Source: CAZEAP01 sp964510315
GTDB taxonomy: Bacteria > Planctomycetota > Brocadiia > SM23-32
Direction of reading: 5' to 3'
DNA length: 53,977 bases
NCBI GenBank assembly: GCA_964510315.1
Contig: CAZEAP010000027.1
Coordinates: forward strand, 1-53,977
The translations under genes were made by a program, and so were the position numbers. Within the stretch, counting starts at the first letter, position 1; every line of letters begins with the position of its first letter. Shown here piece by piece: positions 8,669 to 15,839 of the stretch. Under the pieces are notes generated by a model. The model was not told where the DNA came from, did no database searches, and worked only from the letters and a program-made list of their open reading frames with translations.

Positions 8669-9302
8669 GGTCTACTTCCCCTTTAAGCACTTCGGCAATT
8701 CCCTTGCGCACCGGCTCATGTTCTTCTTTGACAAGGCGTGTGAGCAGTTCTTTCGTCTCCGGCAACAGTCGTTCCCCCACGCGCGCATGCAAAACTATGG
8801 CAAGGCCGTTACGCTCGTCTTCATCTTCGGCCCGCGCTATTTCGTCCAGCAGGTCGGCCAGCGGCATTTCCATTTGTCGCTGCCATTCCTCGTTGCCCTT
8901 CTGCCACTGGTCGAGTTCGTCTTGAAGCTCAAACGCGGTCTTCTTCTCGGTGTGTCGCCCTATAAGCCATAGGCGGCGACGTTCCAGTTCGCAGGCGAAG
9001 TCAACAACGTCGTCTTCTGTCCAGGCAAGCCGCCGCTTGTCCTTCTGTTGCCTGGGCTTCGCCAGGAAATCGTTTTGCGTCAAGTAACGGTACGTGTCGC
9101 GGTTGGCTTTGTAGCCCAACGCCTGGAGCACGTAAAAGACCTCCCCCGTCTCCAAGGGGAACCGGATATTCTCCACTGTCTCCCCGTCAGCGGCCTTGCT
9201 TATTCGGCTCTCCCTCATCCGGTCCAAGACAGACCTGATGTCTTCTCGGATTTCCGCGCGGAAAGCAGCTTCGTAGCCTTGGGGCGGCGGTATGTAGCTC
9301 AT
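8646..9302 (-). CDS. Unknown element protein, 218 residues
   Basis: I do not recognise this family. The protein is strongly helical and charged, with a possible helix-turn-helix or winged-helix stretch around 55-105 (GEVFYVLQALGYKANRDTY, then DFLAKPRQ) and a long acidic C-terminal part. An AGGAG site lies seven bases before ATG, and a consensus promoter lies directly upstream. It precedes and overlaps the capsid fusion gene, so a role in head assembly, packaging specificity or control of the capsid gene is reasonable but inferred only from position. Confidence 0.75.
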   Translation of the reverse strand: MSYIPPPQGYEAAFRAEIREDIRSVLDRMRESRISKAADGETVENIRFPLETGEVFYVLQALGYKANRDTYRYLTQNDFLAKPRQQKDKRRLAWTEDDVVDFACELERRRLWLIGRHTEKKTAFELQDELDQWQKGNEEWQRQMEMPLADLLDEIARAEDEDERNGLAIVLHARVGERLLPETKELLTRLVKEEHEPVRKGIAEVLKGEVDHATTETD

Positions 9303-9334
9303 CGGCTCGCTCCTGTGTCTATCTACTCACTGAT

Positions 9335-9363
9335 ATGTTATCACATCTACGAGCATCTGTCAA
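9335..9363 (-). promoter_or_regulatory. Capsid operon promoter
   Basis: On the minus strand TTGACA (9363-9358), a 17-bp spacer and TAACAT (9340-9335) form a near-consensus sigma-70 promoter. The -35 box overlaps the stop codon of the upstream 271-residue gene. It would drive the 218-residue gene and the capsid fusion separately from the replication genes. Confidence 0.7.
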
Positions 9364-10175
9364 CCCCTTTTCGGCCGGTATTCCAGCGTCCCGTACCCGG
9401 CCCAGCACAACGGCACAGCGATCATCCCGATTTCGCGGGCCTGCTGCGGCGTCAGCGTGTCGAACCGGGCCGATGCCTGCTTAAAAGCGCGGTAGTAGCG
9501 CTTCCGCAATTCTTCGCTCCAGTCCACCCCGCCCGGCGCCTGCACGTCCTCGATCGGCGGCGGATCGACAGCCACAGCGCGCCCCGCCTCAGTCGCCGCG
9601 TAGATCACGTGCCGCTTCAGCGTACTGCCCGCTTGAAGCCAACCGCGCAGCAGAGCCGGCAAGGCGCATTCCTCCTGAAAGACAAGCTCACGCCGGGCGG
9701 CACGGTCTTGCGTTTCGCTCCAGTCCACACCAGCCAGCCACGTCTCCCATGCCCCGGACCAGTTGATGCCGGTCTGCCACGGCTCGCCCGGTGCGGGTAA
9801 GCCGGGGTGTCCCGGCGCATTCGAGTAGGCTACCACCTCGCGCACCGTAGCAACCCCGCAGGCCAGGTCCGGCAGCCCGCAGAGCGCCCGCGCCCGGGCC
9901 TCGCCCGCATCCGTGAGCCGCACGCCGGTTGTCCGCACGGCGTTCTTGATGCGTTCGACGAACCCTCTCTGCACAAGGTCGTCAAGCGCCCGCTCTGTCC
10001 GTTTCTGCTCAGCACCCTTGCCGCCACCGCGTAGGGCAACCCCGGCAGAGGGGTAGTCCCGGCGGGCCTCGTATATATTCGTCATGCGCTGGTGAGGCGC
10101 CCATTGCCGGTTGGGCGCAAAGGTCGCGTCCACAGCCGCCAGCACTTTTACCAGAACCTTATCTTGTCCGCTCAT
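9360..10175 (-). CDS. Unknown element protein with winged-helix-like segment
   Basis: The 271-residue protein has no family that I recognise. Residues about 55-95 (ERALDDLVQRGFVERIKN then TGVRLTDAGEARA) look like a winged-helix DNA-binding module: recognition helix, wing and closing helix. Two copies of a G(V/I)(D/N)WS motif occur further on (GINWSGAW, GVDWSETQ and GVDWSEEL), suggesting an internal repeat. The ATG at 10175 follows AGGAGG and AAAGG sites; the frame could start at 10205, but that would read through the ribosome-binding site. It lies between the putative origin and the capsid promoter, so a regulator is possible. Confidence 0.7.
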   Translation of the reverse strand: MSGQDKVLVKVLAAVDATFAPNRQWAPHQRMTNIYEARRDYPSAGVALRGGGKGAEQKRTERALDDLVQRGFVERIKNAVRTTGVRLTDAGEARARALCGLPDLACGVATVREVVAYSNAPGHPGLPAPGEPWQTGINWSGAWETWLAGVDWSETQDRAARRELVFQEECALPALLRGWLQAGSTLKRHVIYAATEAGRAVAVDPPPIEDVQAPGGVDWSEELRKRYYRAFKQASARFDTLTPQQAREIGMIAVPLCWAGYGTLEYRPKRG

Positions 10176-10287
10176 GCGTGCTACCTTTCCCTCCTGTCGT
10201 AACACCTGTCAACGGCAAGGTCCGGGGGATTCAATTGCTGTCGCCTTCTCCAAACGCCGCCGAAGGACCCAAAAGCCCCAGGTGAGT

Positions 10288-10342
10288 GCCACAGCAGCGC
10301 CACAGCAGCGCCACAGGAGCGCCACACCTTCGCCACAGGAAG
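10288..10342. repeat. 11-bp tandem array A (GCCACA iterons)
   Basis: Five adjacent 11-base units each begin with GCCACA: GCCACAGCAGC twice, GCCACAGGAGC, GCCACACCTTC and GCCACAGGAAG. Related GCCACA words continue at 10384-10400. The period matches one DNA helix turn. The array lies in the gene-free interval 10176-10572, between the 271-residue gene and the end of the primase gene, as expected of initiator-binding iterons. Confidence 0.8.
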
Positions 10343-10520
10343 CAAACGCCGCAGAAGGCCACGAGAGGCCCTCGCAACAGCACGCCACACTTGCCACAGG
10401 TTCCCCGGACATCTGTGTGTGTATGCGTGCGCGCGCGCACTCGCGCGAGAAGTAGAATACTCCTGTTGCATCTGTTGCGGATTCCTTAAGCTCTTGACAC
10501 GTGGTGAGTTAGAACAAGCC

Positions 10521-10564
10521 GTTCCTGTTGCGTTCCTGTTGCGTTCCTGTTGCGTTCCTGTTGC
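10521..10564. repeat. 11-bp tandem array B (GTTCCTGTTGC x4)
   Basis: Four perfect head-to-tail copies of GTTCCTGTTGC begin nine bases beyond the primase-helicase stop codon. Degenerate copies (CTCCTGTTGC, ATCTGTTGCGG) lie at about 10460-10480. Between arrays A and B is an alternating purine-pyrimidine tract (GTGTGTGTATGCGTGCGCGCGC) that could unwind or adopt Z-DNA. The whole interval is the best candidate for the element's replication origin. Confidence 0.85.
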
Positions 10565-10572
10565 GCGGTTCG

Positions 10573-12783
10573 TCATCGCCGCCGCTCCAGGCCAATCCCG
10601 ACGAAGAAACGGCCGCCGTCATGCGTCTGGTGGTCTTCGCAACCGTAGTCGTCTCGCAGGCGCCGGTAGGCGTTCCGCTTGCTGACAGGATGCAACCCGC
10701 TTGCTTCGGCCCATGCCCGATAAGCGTCATACCACAGGCCGCGTCTGGCCTTCCCATGTGGCGAGACGATGCAACATTCTTCGACGAACGCCGCCACGCT
10801 GTCGTTGCGTATATGGTAATCTTTCAACTCCAGCCCCACACTTTCCGGCTCAGGGAAGCGCCAGTCGTGTTCTTCGGCCAGCATCTTCAGACCGCTGACG
10901 GCCAGGGCGAAAAGCACCTGCTGGGCCTCTGTGGTGCTGAGCTTGTCGGGCATCTGGCGGTCTTCCCCGCTGGTGTCCCGAAAACGGTTCGTAAACGGGA
11001 GCAAGAAAACCCGGTCAAGCCAGGCTTGTGATTTGTCGCGGGCTCGCGGCATTTCGTTACAGGAGAAGACCAGCCGCGCATACAAGGGCGCCTTGTAGGC
11101 GTCCTTGCATTTGCGCTCCACAGTGAGCCACGGGTGCCCGCCGGTCAGGGCCTTCACGTGTGAGACCGTTTTCATTGACGTGCTGTCCAAGTCGTCGAAG
11201 CAACCGACGAGCTTGTTCTCCAGGCGGGCCGACGCAAAGCGGTTTTCGGCCAGGTCCTGGAGGGTAACCTGCGTCCAGTTTCGCGGGCCGATCATCCTCA
11301 ACAGGGCATCAAGAAACGTCGTTTTGCCGGTCCCGGCAGGGCCTTCCAGCACAAAGAGCTTGTCCGCCGACAGGTCGGGTATCAGCAAGTAGCCCATCAT
11401 CATGCAGGCCACCTCCAGACAGTCGGCAGGCAGCACGTCGGCCAGGAATCGCTCTACAACGGGCGATTCGGCGTCGGGATTGAACTCCGCTGGCACTTGA
11501 AAGGTGCTGTAATCTTCAGGCCGGTGGGGTCGTAGCTCCAGGGTGAGCGGATCGAGCATCCCGGAACGGCAGTTGATAAGCCGCCGGTGCGGGTTCCAGT
11601 CGTTCCACGACACGCGGGGCACGTCCAGGGCCAGCAGCCTTTCAGCTTCCGCCAGGCGGCCGGAGTTGGCGCATTCCCCGAGGGCCTGTTTGCCCTCCAC
11701 GTTCAGCCCCACGGCCGGGCGCCAGGCCCCGCCGACGTATTCCATCAGCCGGCCGGCGCCGTTCTCAGGGTCGAAGCCGAAAACAAGCTCATGGCGCACC
11801 TTCAGCCACCGGGCCAGGCGAAGGGGTATGAAGGTGTTCTTCTCGAAGAACTGCGAGGCGGCGTCTTCCGAGTCTTCCCACTCCAGGGCGCCCTCTACCA
11901 CTTCTGTCAGGTCGGCGCCGGCCCGGAGCCGGTCGTCAAGGTCGCGGTCTCCGTTGGGGCTCACGAACTTCACGCCGGACCGCACGTTCGCCAGGACGCG
12001 CCCCTGCGCGTCCCTCCACTTGCGCCCGGCGTCGTCGGGGTCGGGACAGAGCACAACCGCGCGACCGGCCAGCAGCCGGGCCAGGTCTCGCGCACAGTCC
12101 TTGCCGACGGCAGCGCCGGCAGTGCCCACCACGGCGGGCCAACCGGCCGAGAGAGCGGCCACGGTGTCCGCCTCCCCCTCGCAGACAAGCACGGGGTCCG
12201 GGGCGTCGGCCAAGCCCTCCGGGTAGAACAGCCCGTTGTGCTCGCCCCTGCCGGTCAGGGACTTGACTTCGCTGCCGTCCCGCAGGGCGAAGGGGGAGTT
12301 GTTGGCCTTGCGTGACTTCCAGCCCACGATGTTGCCGTCGGCGTCCCGCATGGGGATACGAACGATGCGGCCGTCGCCCTCCGCTCCGAGGGCCTCCAGG
12401 GCCTCCCGCTCCCAGTCCCGGCGGTCCGTAAGCTCCCGAAGGGGGTCATACTTCCCCACGTTCTCGCCTGAAAGGCCACCTTCGCGGTCGGAATCCGGCA
12501 GAAAGGAACGGTCCCTGAGCCACTGGAACGCGCGCCCGGCCTCACAGTGGAGGACGGCCCGCACCAGCCCCACGGCGTCGCCGCTCTCGCCGCACCGGTG
12601 ACAGTGCCACACGGGCTTATCGGCGGCAAGCTCGCAGTGATGGGGCGGCTTCGTAGTGTCAGCGTCCCGCTCGCACGCGGGGCAATAGATGAACGCCTTT
12701 GCGCCGCGCTCTCGGACCTTCAGGCCCAGGCGCCGGGCCACGTCCCTGATGTCTATCCGGTCAACCTCGGTTGCCGTGCTCAT
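10573..12783 (-). CDS. Primase-helicase (CHC2/TOPRIM plus D5/SF3 helicase)
   Basis: The 736-residue protein has the three-part layout of P4-alpha/D5-type replication proteins. A zinc ribbon is at 34-64 (CPAC and CHRC). A TOPRIM domain lies near 190-260, with VLVCEGEAD and the metal-binding CPDPDDAG. A superfamily 3 helicase follows near 470-640, with Walker A EGPAGTGKTTF at about 480, Walker B LVGCFDDLDS and sensor LVFSCNEMP. It should prime and unwind element DNA at its own origin, probably the 11-bp arrays just after its stop codon. The start ATG overlaps the stop of the 85-residue gene (ATGA), so the two are translationally coupled. Confidence 0.92.
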   Translation of the reverse strand: MSTATEVDRIDIRDVARRLGLKVRERGAKAFIYCPACERDADTTKPPHHCELAADKPVWHCHRCGESGDAVGLVRAVLHCEAGRAFQWLRDRSFLPDSDREGGLSGENVGKYDPLRELTDRRDWEREALEALGAEGDGRIVRIPMRDADGNIVGWKSRKANNSPFALRDGSEVKSLTGRGEHNGLFYPEGLADAPDPVLVCEGEADTVAALSAGWPAVVGTAGAAVGKDCARDLARLLAGRAVVLCPDPDDAGRKWRDAQGRVLANVRSGVKFVSPNGDRDLDDRLRAGADLTEVVEGALEWEDSEDAASQFFEKNTFIPLRLARWLKVRHELVFGFDPENGAGRLMEYVGGAWRPAVGLNVEGKQALGECANSGRLAEAERLLALDVPRVSWNDWNPHRRLINCRSGMLDPLTLELRPHRPEDYSTFQVPAEFNPDAESPVVERFLADVLPADCLEVACMMMGYLLIPDLSADKLFVLEGPAGTGKTTFLDALLRMIGPRNWTQVTLQDLAENRFASARLENKLVGCFDDLDSTSMKTVSHVKALTGGHPWLTVERKCKDAYKAPLYARLVFSCNEMPRARDKSQAWLDRVFLLPFTNRFRDTSGEDRQMPDKLSTTEAQQVLFALAVSGLKMLAEEHDWRFPEPESVGLELKDYHIRNDSVAAFVEECCIVSPHGKARRGLWYDAYRAWAEASGLHPVSKRNAYRRLRDDYGCEDHQTHDGGRFFVGIGLERRR

Positions 12784-13037
12784 GCCGACGCTCCCTCCCG
12801 CTTTCGGGCCAGGAGCAGGACCATGCCGGCCGATGAATTATCAACCGTGACAAAGCCCGACTTTGCCAGCTTTCGGGCCGCCTTGTGGACCTCCGCACGG
12901 GTAAGCCCGCGCTGGGCCAGCTGGCGGTAACCTGTCTTGTCCAGGAGCGCCCGACCGGGGCCGTCGCGGCCGATACCGCGCCGCACGTAGGCCAGCAGAC
13001 AGTCTGCTTTTGCCGTGGTGATGGGGTCAGTGCTCAT
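12780..13037 (-). CDS. Small winged-helix-like protein, 85 residues
   Basis: This short protein contains GLTRAEVHKAARKLAKSGFV followed by TVDNSSAGMVLLLARK, a pattern of recognition helix plus wing. It is probably a DNA-binding protein, but I recognise no named family. Both ends overlap neighbours by four bases (ATGA at 13034-13037 and 12780-12783). It therefore sits in one operon between the AlpA-type regulator and the primase-helicase and may help initiate or control replication. Confidence 0.75.
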   Translation of the reverse strand: MSTDPITTAKADCLLAYVRRGIGRDGPGRALLDKTGYRQLAQRGLTRAEVHKAARKLAKSGFVTVDNSSAGMVLLLARKREGASA

Positions 13038-13261
13038 TGCTCACTTCCTTCCCACTCCCAGCGGTTGCGGGGCGGGCAGCCGGCCGCAATCCAGGCTTCG
13101 ATCTCCCGTCGGCGCCACTTAGTTGACCGGCCGACCTTCACGGGCCGGGGCACCTTACCTGCACTGGACAGCCGATAGAGCGTCGAGCGGCCGATGTCCA
13201 ACAGGTCGGCCACATCTTCGGGGCTAAGTAACAACGCTTCTGTCTGTGTGTCGGCAGTCAT
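13034..13261 (-). CDS. AlpA/excisionase-type helix-turn-helix protein
   Basis: The 75-residue protein is a MerR-like/AlpA winged helix: LLSPEDVADLLDIGRSTLYR, then GKVPRPVKVGRSTKWRRREIEAWI. Such proteins in integrative elements act as excisionase or as activator of integrase expression. A longer frame opens at 13507, but GGAGG lies six bases before the ATG at 13261 (MTADTQ), so this is the true start. It is the first gene of the replication operon, downstream of the promoter at 13427-13455. Confidence 0.88.
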   Translation of the reverse strand: MTADTQTEALLLSPEDVADLLDIGRSTLYRLSSAGKVPRPVKVGRSTKWRRREIEAWIAAGCPPRNRWEWEGSEQ

Positions 13262-13426
13262 GTGCACCTCCATCGTGGGCCTGCGGCCCGTTGACTTTGC
13301 AGGGAGGCGCGGCCTACAATGCCGAATGGGCCGCAAGCCACAAGACTCATCTTCGCGTGTGCCTTGCGCCTCTTGCCCGCTCGGCGTTGCTGCGCCGGGC
13401 GGGCCTTGTTCTATCTCGACACAGAC

Positions 13427-13455
13427 AGTATAGCACAGATAATACCATACGTCAA
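13427..13455 (-). promoter_or_regulatory. Replication operon promoter
   Basis: On the minus strand TTGACG (13455-13450), a 17-bp spacer and TATACT (13432-13427) form a strong promoter. Two TCTGTG words flank the -10 box and could be an operator. The -35 box overlaps the stop codon (TGA, 13454-13452) of the integrase tail as it would be read in the circular form. Confidence 0.7.
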
Positions 13456-13660
13456 GGAGATTCCGCTTCCTCTTCGCGTTTTGCCCCCCGACGTGCTGCT
13501 TTCTCAATCGCGCTGCGCACGGCTTCGGACAGGTCCGGCCACCGGCGCACGAGTTCGGCCAGGCGGGGGAAATGGGCCGCCAGGGCAGGCAGTAGGGCAG
13601 GCAACGGCTCGGGCAGGTGTTCTAAGTTCTTGTAAGGGGGAGGCTTAGGGGAACCCGTTG
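13452..13660 (-). other. Stranded 3' end of the integrase gene (used in the circular form)
   Basis: Directly beside the right-hand core, the minus strand stays open for 69 codons in exactly the frame that would follow the integrase across the core in a circular molecule. The first codon is split by the core boundary (core T plus CA, Ser). The translation runs STGSPKPPPYKNLEHL, then a helical LAELVRRWPDLSEAVRSAI, then a basic tail and TGA at 13454-13452. It has the composition of real protein, and the stop sits right before the operon promoter. No start codon or ribosome-binding site serves it here. I infer it is the native C-terminus, cut off by integration. Confidence 0.75.
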
Positions 13661-13710
13661 ACGGACTTTTAATCCGTAGGTCGTGGGTTCGATTCCCACC
13701 GCCCTCACCA
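13661..13710. repeat. attR core (duplicate of tRNA-Lys 3' part)
   Basis: This is a perfect copy of 4832-4881. It lacks the tRNA 5' half, so it is not a functional tRNA. It marks the right end of the element; the pre-integration chromosome would join tRNA-Lys directly to 13711. Confidence 0.95.
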
Positions 13711-14266
13711 GTCTCCCCTACCTTTGAGGCCGGCCCCCTGCGCTGCCGCGACGCGGTTCGCCGGGCTCAGTCCGGCTCCGCGGCCGACACGGCGTGCCAG
13801 CCCCACAGAAGCAGGGCCGCCGCCCGGGAAAAGCCGCCCAAGCGCGATGGCCACGGCGAGGCCAACGGCAAGCAGTGTCATGAGCCGGGCGGCCAGCCGG
13901 TGGACGCAGGCCGCCTCCCGAAGCACGGCGGCCACCTCGTCCGCCTCCTCGAAGCGGGCTTTTGCGAACGGTGCATTCGGTGCTATGCGCCATGCCGACC
14001 CCCTTCAACATTTCGACAAAGCTCAGACCACCCCAGGTGCATCCGCAAGACGGCGTCTCGGGCCGCCCTCGCGAACGACTCGAGGCCAGGACGCCGGGCA
14101 TGAGAACACGCCGCGGTGCTGCATAGGCTCGCGGTAGGCCACCTGCGCCGAAACTAATGGAACTCCACTTGTGTCTGACAGGGTTCCTGCGTAATCTACT
14201 GTCCTGGCACATTGCGGAGGAGTGGGCAAGGCCGGTTGACTGAGATAGGCCGGAGGTCAGAAACCG
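13711..14266. other. Gene-poor flank of the element; possible small membrane-protein frame
   Basis: I see no confident gene in this interval. The minus-strand frame 13935-13705 has protein-like composition: helical EEADEVAAVLREAACVHRLAARL, then a hydrophobic segment TLLAVGLAVAIALG. However, it has only a GTG start without a convincing ribosome-binding site, and it ends inside the tRNA core. It may be a small membrane protein or a gene remnant. GGAGGT just before 14267 is the ribosome-binding site of the methyltransferase gene. Confidence 0.35.
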
Positions 14267-15211
14267 ATGTGCGCTTCCCTGTGGGATACCCATGAGCTGG
14301 TCGACATCGCGCGGGAGTACCGTGCAGACGCTGATGTGATCTTCTACCGGGGGGACGTCCGCGACCTGCTGCCGGATATTCCCGATGAGAGTGTCCAGCT
14401 CATTGTGACCTCCCCGCCGTACAACATCGGAAAAGAATACGAGAAAGACCGCAGCCTCCGCGAGTACAGGGCGTTTCACAGGTCGGTCATCGGTGAGTTG
14501 CTGCGGACTTTGGATCCGAGAGGGAGCATCTGCTGGCAGGTAGGGAACTACGTAGACGACGGAGAGATTTTGCCGCTGGACTATCTATTCCACGGCATAT
14601 TCTCGGAGTTCGGGCTGCACTTGCGCAACCGGATTATCTGGCGGTTCCGGCACGGTCTACACTGCGCAAACAGGTTCTCCGGCCGATACGAAACGATCCT
14701 GTGGTACAGCAAGACGGACGATTATGTCTTCAACCTCGATCCTGTCAGGGTCCCTCAGCGCTACCCGGACAAAAAACACTACAAAGGACCCAGGAGGGGG
14801 CAGCGGTCGGGCAACCCTCTCGGGAAGAATCCGTCCGATGTCTGGGACATACCAAACGTTAAGTCGAATCACTGTGAAAAAACGGCGCACCCATGCCAGT
14901 TCCCCGTGGGCTTGGTTGAGCGCCTCATTCTCGCCCTGACCGATGCGGGTGACTCTGTCTTCGACCCTTACGCGGGGGTGGGGTCGGCATGCGTGGCCGC
15001 GCTCAAACGCAAGAGGAAATTCATCGGCGCCGAGATCGTAGAGAGATACGCAGAGATTGCCGTCGAGAGAGTACGGAAGATGGCGCGCGGCGAGCTGAAG
15101 ACTCGACCGATGAATAAGCCGGTCTATGAACCGGAGGTCGACGCGCAATACGTGCAGCAGTTCATAGGTGGAATACTGGACGACACGGGCAAAAGCGAGG
15201 AGGAAGACTGA
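14267..15211 (+). CDS. Beta-class DNA methyltransferase (likely N4-cytosine), modification subunit
   Basis: The 314-residue protein has motif IV TSPPYNIGKEY near residue 45 and motif I FDPYAGVGSACVAAL near 230. This IV-then-I order is the beta class of amino-methyltransferases. SPPY rather than DPPY favours N4-cytosine methylation. GGAGGT lies nine bases before ATG. It is followed after five bases by the BglII-like nuclease and should protect the host from it. Base composition appears visibly less GC-rich than the neighbours, consistent with horizontal acquisition. Confidence 0.9.
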   Translation: MCASLWDTHELVDIAREYRADADVIFYRGDVRDLLPDIPDESVQLIVTSPPYNIGKEYEKDRSLREYRAFHRSVIGELLRTLDPRGSICWQVGNYVDDGEILPLDYLFHGIFSEFGLHLRNRIIWRFRHGLHCANRFSGRYETILWYSKTDDYVFNLDPVRVPQRYPDKKHYKGPRRGQRSGNPLGKNPSDVWDIPNVKSNHCEKTAHPCQFPVGLVERLILALTDAGDSVFDPYAGVGSACVAALKRKRKFIGAEIVERYAEIAVERVRKMARGELKTRPMNKPVYEPEVDAQYVQQFIGGILDDTGKSEEED

Positions 15212-15216
15212 GTTTC

Positions 15217-15831
15217 ATGCATCTGGCGAAGAAGCATTCCCACCTGAACGGCGAAGAATGGCTGCTTGTGCACCAAAAGGGGGACTATGACGCACTCCTC
15301 AATACCATCGCCGATATAGACGCCGAAACCTGTCGCACAAAGAAAAGCAGGGAAAAGCGGATGGAAGGACAGCTCTTATACAGCCCCACGGACCTTAACG
15401 CAGAATTCGCCCGAAGGCTGGGCCAGAAAGGCTGGGAGTCCGAACGTTACGACTACTACATCGCCCACAACCACGAACAGACCGAAGCAATGGCGACGAT
15501 GGAGCTGGACCGGCAAAAGCACTACCTGGAGGAGCAGGGATATGAAGCCATTCGCTCCTACAACCAGACCGACCACGTGAAAGACAAGGTCGCAATCGAG
15601 GTTCAGTTTGGCAAGTATGCTTTCGTGGCTTACGATCTCTTCGTCAAGCATCTCGTCTTTTACACGGGGCGACTGATCAACGTGGGCATCGAGATACTTC
15701 CCACCAAAGCCATGCAGCGACAGATGTCGTCAGGGGTTGCATACTACGAAGGCGAACTGTACAACCTCCTGCGCCACGGACGGAACAGCCCACCGGTCCC
15801 GCTCGTCATCCTGGGAATAGAGCCTGAGTAG
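15217..15831 (+). CDS. BglII-like type II restriction endonuclease
   Basis: The 204-residue protein has the active-site spacing of BglII: Asp119, then Glu128-Val-Gln130 (TDHVKDKVAIEVQFGKY). In BglII, Asp84, Glu93 and Gln95 have the same spacing. The C-terminal half (FVAYDLFVKHLVFYTGRLINVGIEIL) is the conserved fold core. It should cut unmethylated DNA at a palindromic site, possibly AGATCT or a relative; the site itself is inference. AGGAGG precedes the ATG. It forms a compact operon with the methyltransferase. Confidence 0.82.
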   Translation: MHLAKKHSHLNGEEWLLVHQKGDYDALLNTIADIDAETCRTKKSREKRMEGQLLYSPTDLNAEFARRLGQKGWESERYDYYIAHNHEQTEAMATMELDRQKHYLEEQGYEAIRSYNQTDHVKDKVAIEVQFGKYAFVAYDLFVKHLVFYTGRLINVGIEILPTKAMQRQMSSGVAYYEGELYNLLRHGRNSPPVPLVILGIEPE

Positions 15832-15839
15832 AAAACTCT

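Larger units (their letters stand above)
4832..13710. mobile_element. Integrated capsid-encoding phage-satellite-like element in tRNA-Lys
   Basis: Perfect 50-bp direct repeats at 4832-4881 and 13661-13710 bound about 8.8 kb. The left copy completes tRNA-Lys; the right copy is the 3' part only. All element genes are on the minus strand. In circular order they are: AlpA-type regulator, small winged-helix-like protein, primase-helicase, putative origin repeats, unknown 271-residue protein, unknown 218-residue protein, prohead protease-capsid fusion and tyrosine integrase. Terminase, portal, tail and lysis genes are absent. An integrase, self-replication genes and only a capsid gene fit a phage satellite that hijacks or reshapes helper capsids. 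A deletion derivative of a prophage is the alternative, but the compact gene spacing, overlapping starts and strong promoters argue that it is a maintained unit. Confidence 0.85.

Noticed and set aside
10288..10564. The short tandem repeats as a CRISPR array
   Set aside because: Units are 11 bp without spacers; they fit iterons, and no cas gene is in the window.
13661..13710. A second tRNA-Lys gene
   Set aside because: Only the 3' 50 bases are present; the acceptor 5' strand and D arm are missing, so it is the attR duplicate.
13718..14479. A 253-codon minus-strand frame over the element flank and the methyltransferase start
   Set aside because: It overlaps the clear methyltransferase gene and shows no domain or ribosome-binding site.
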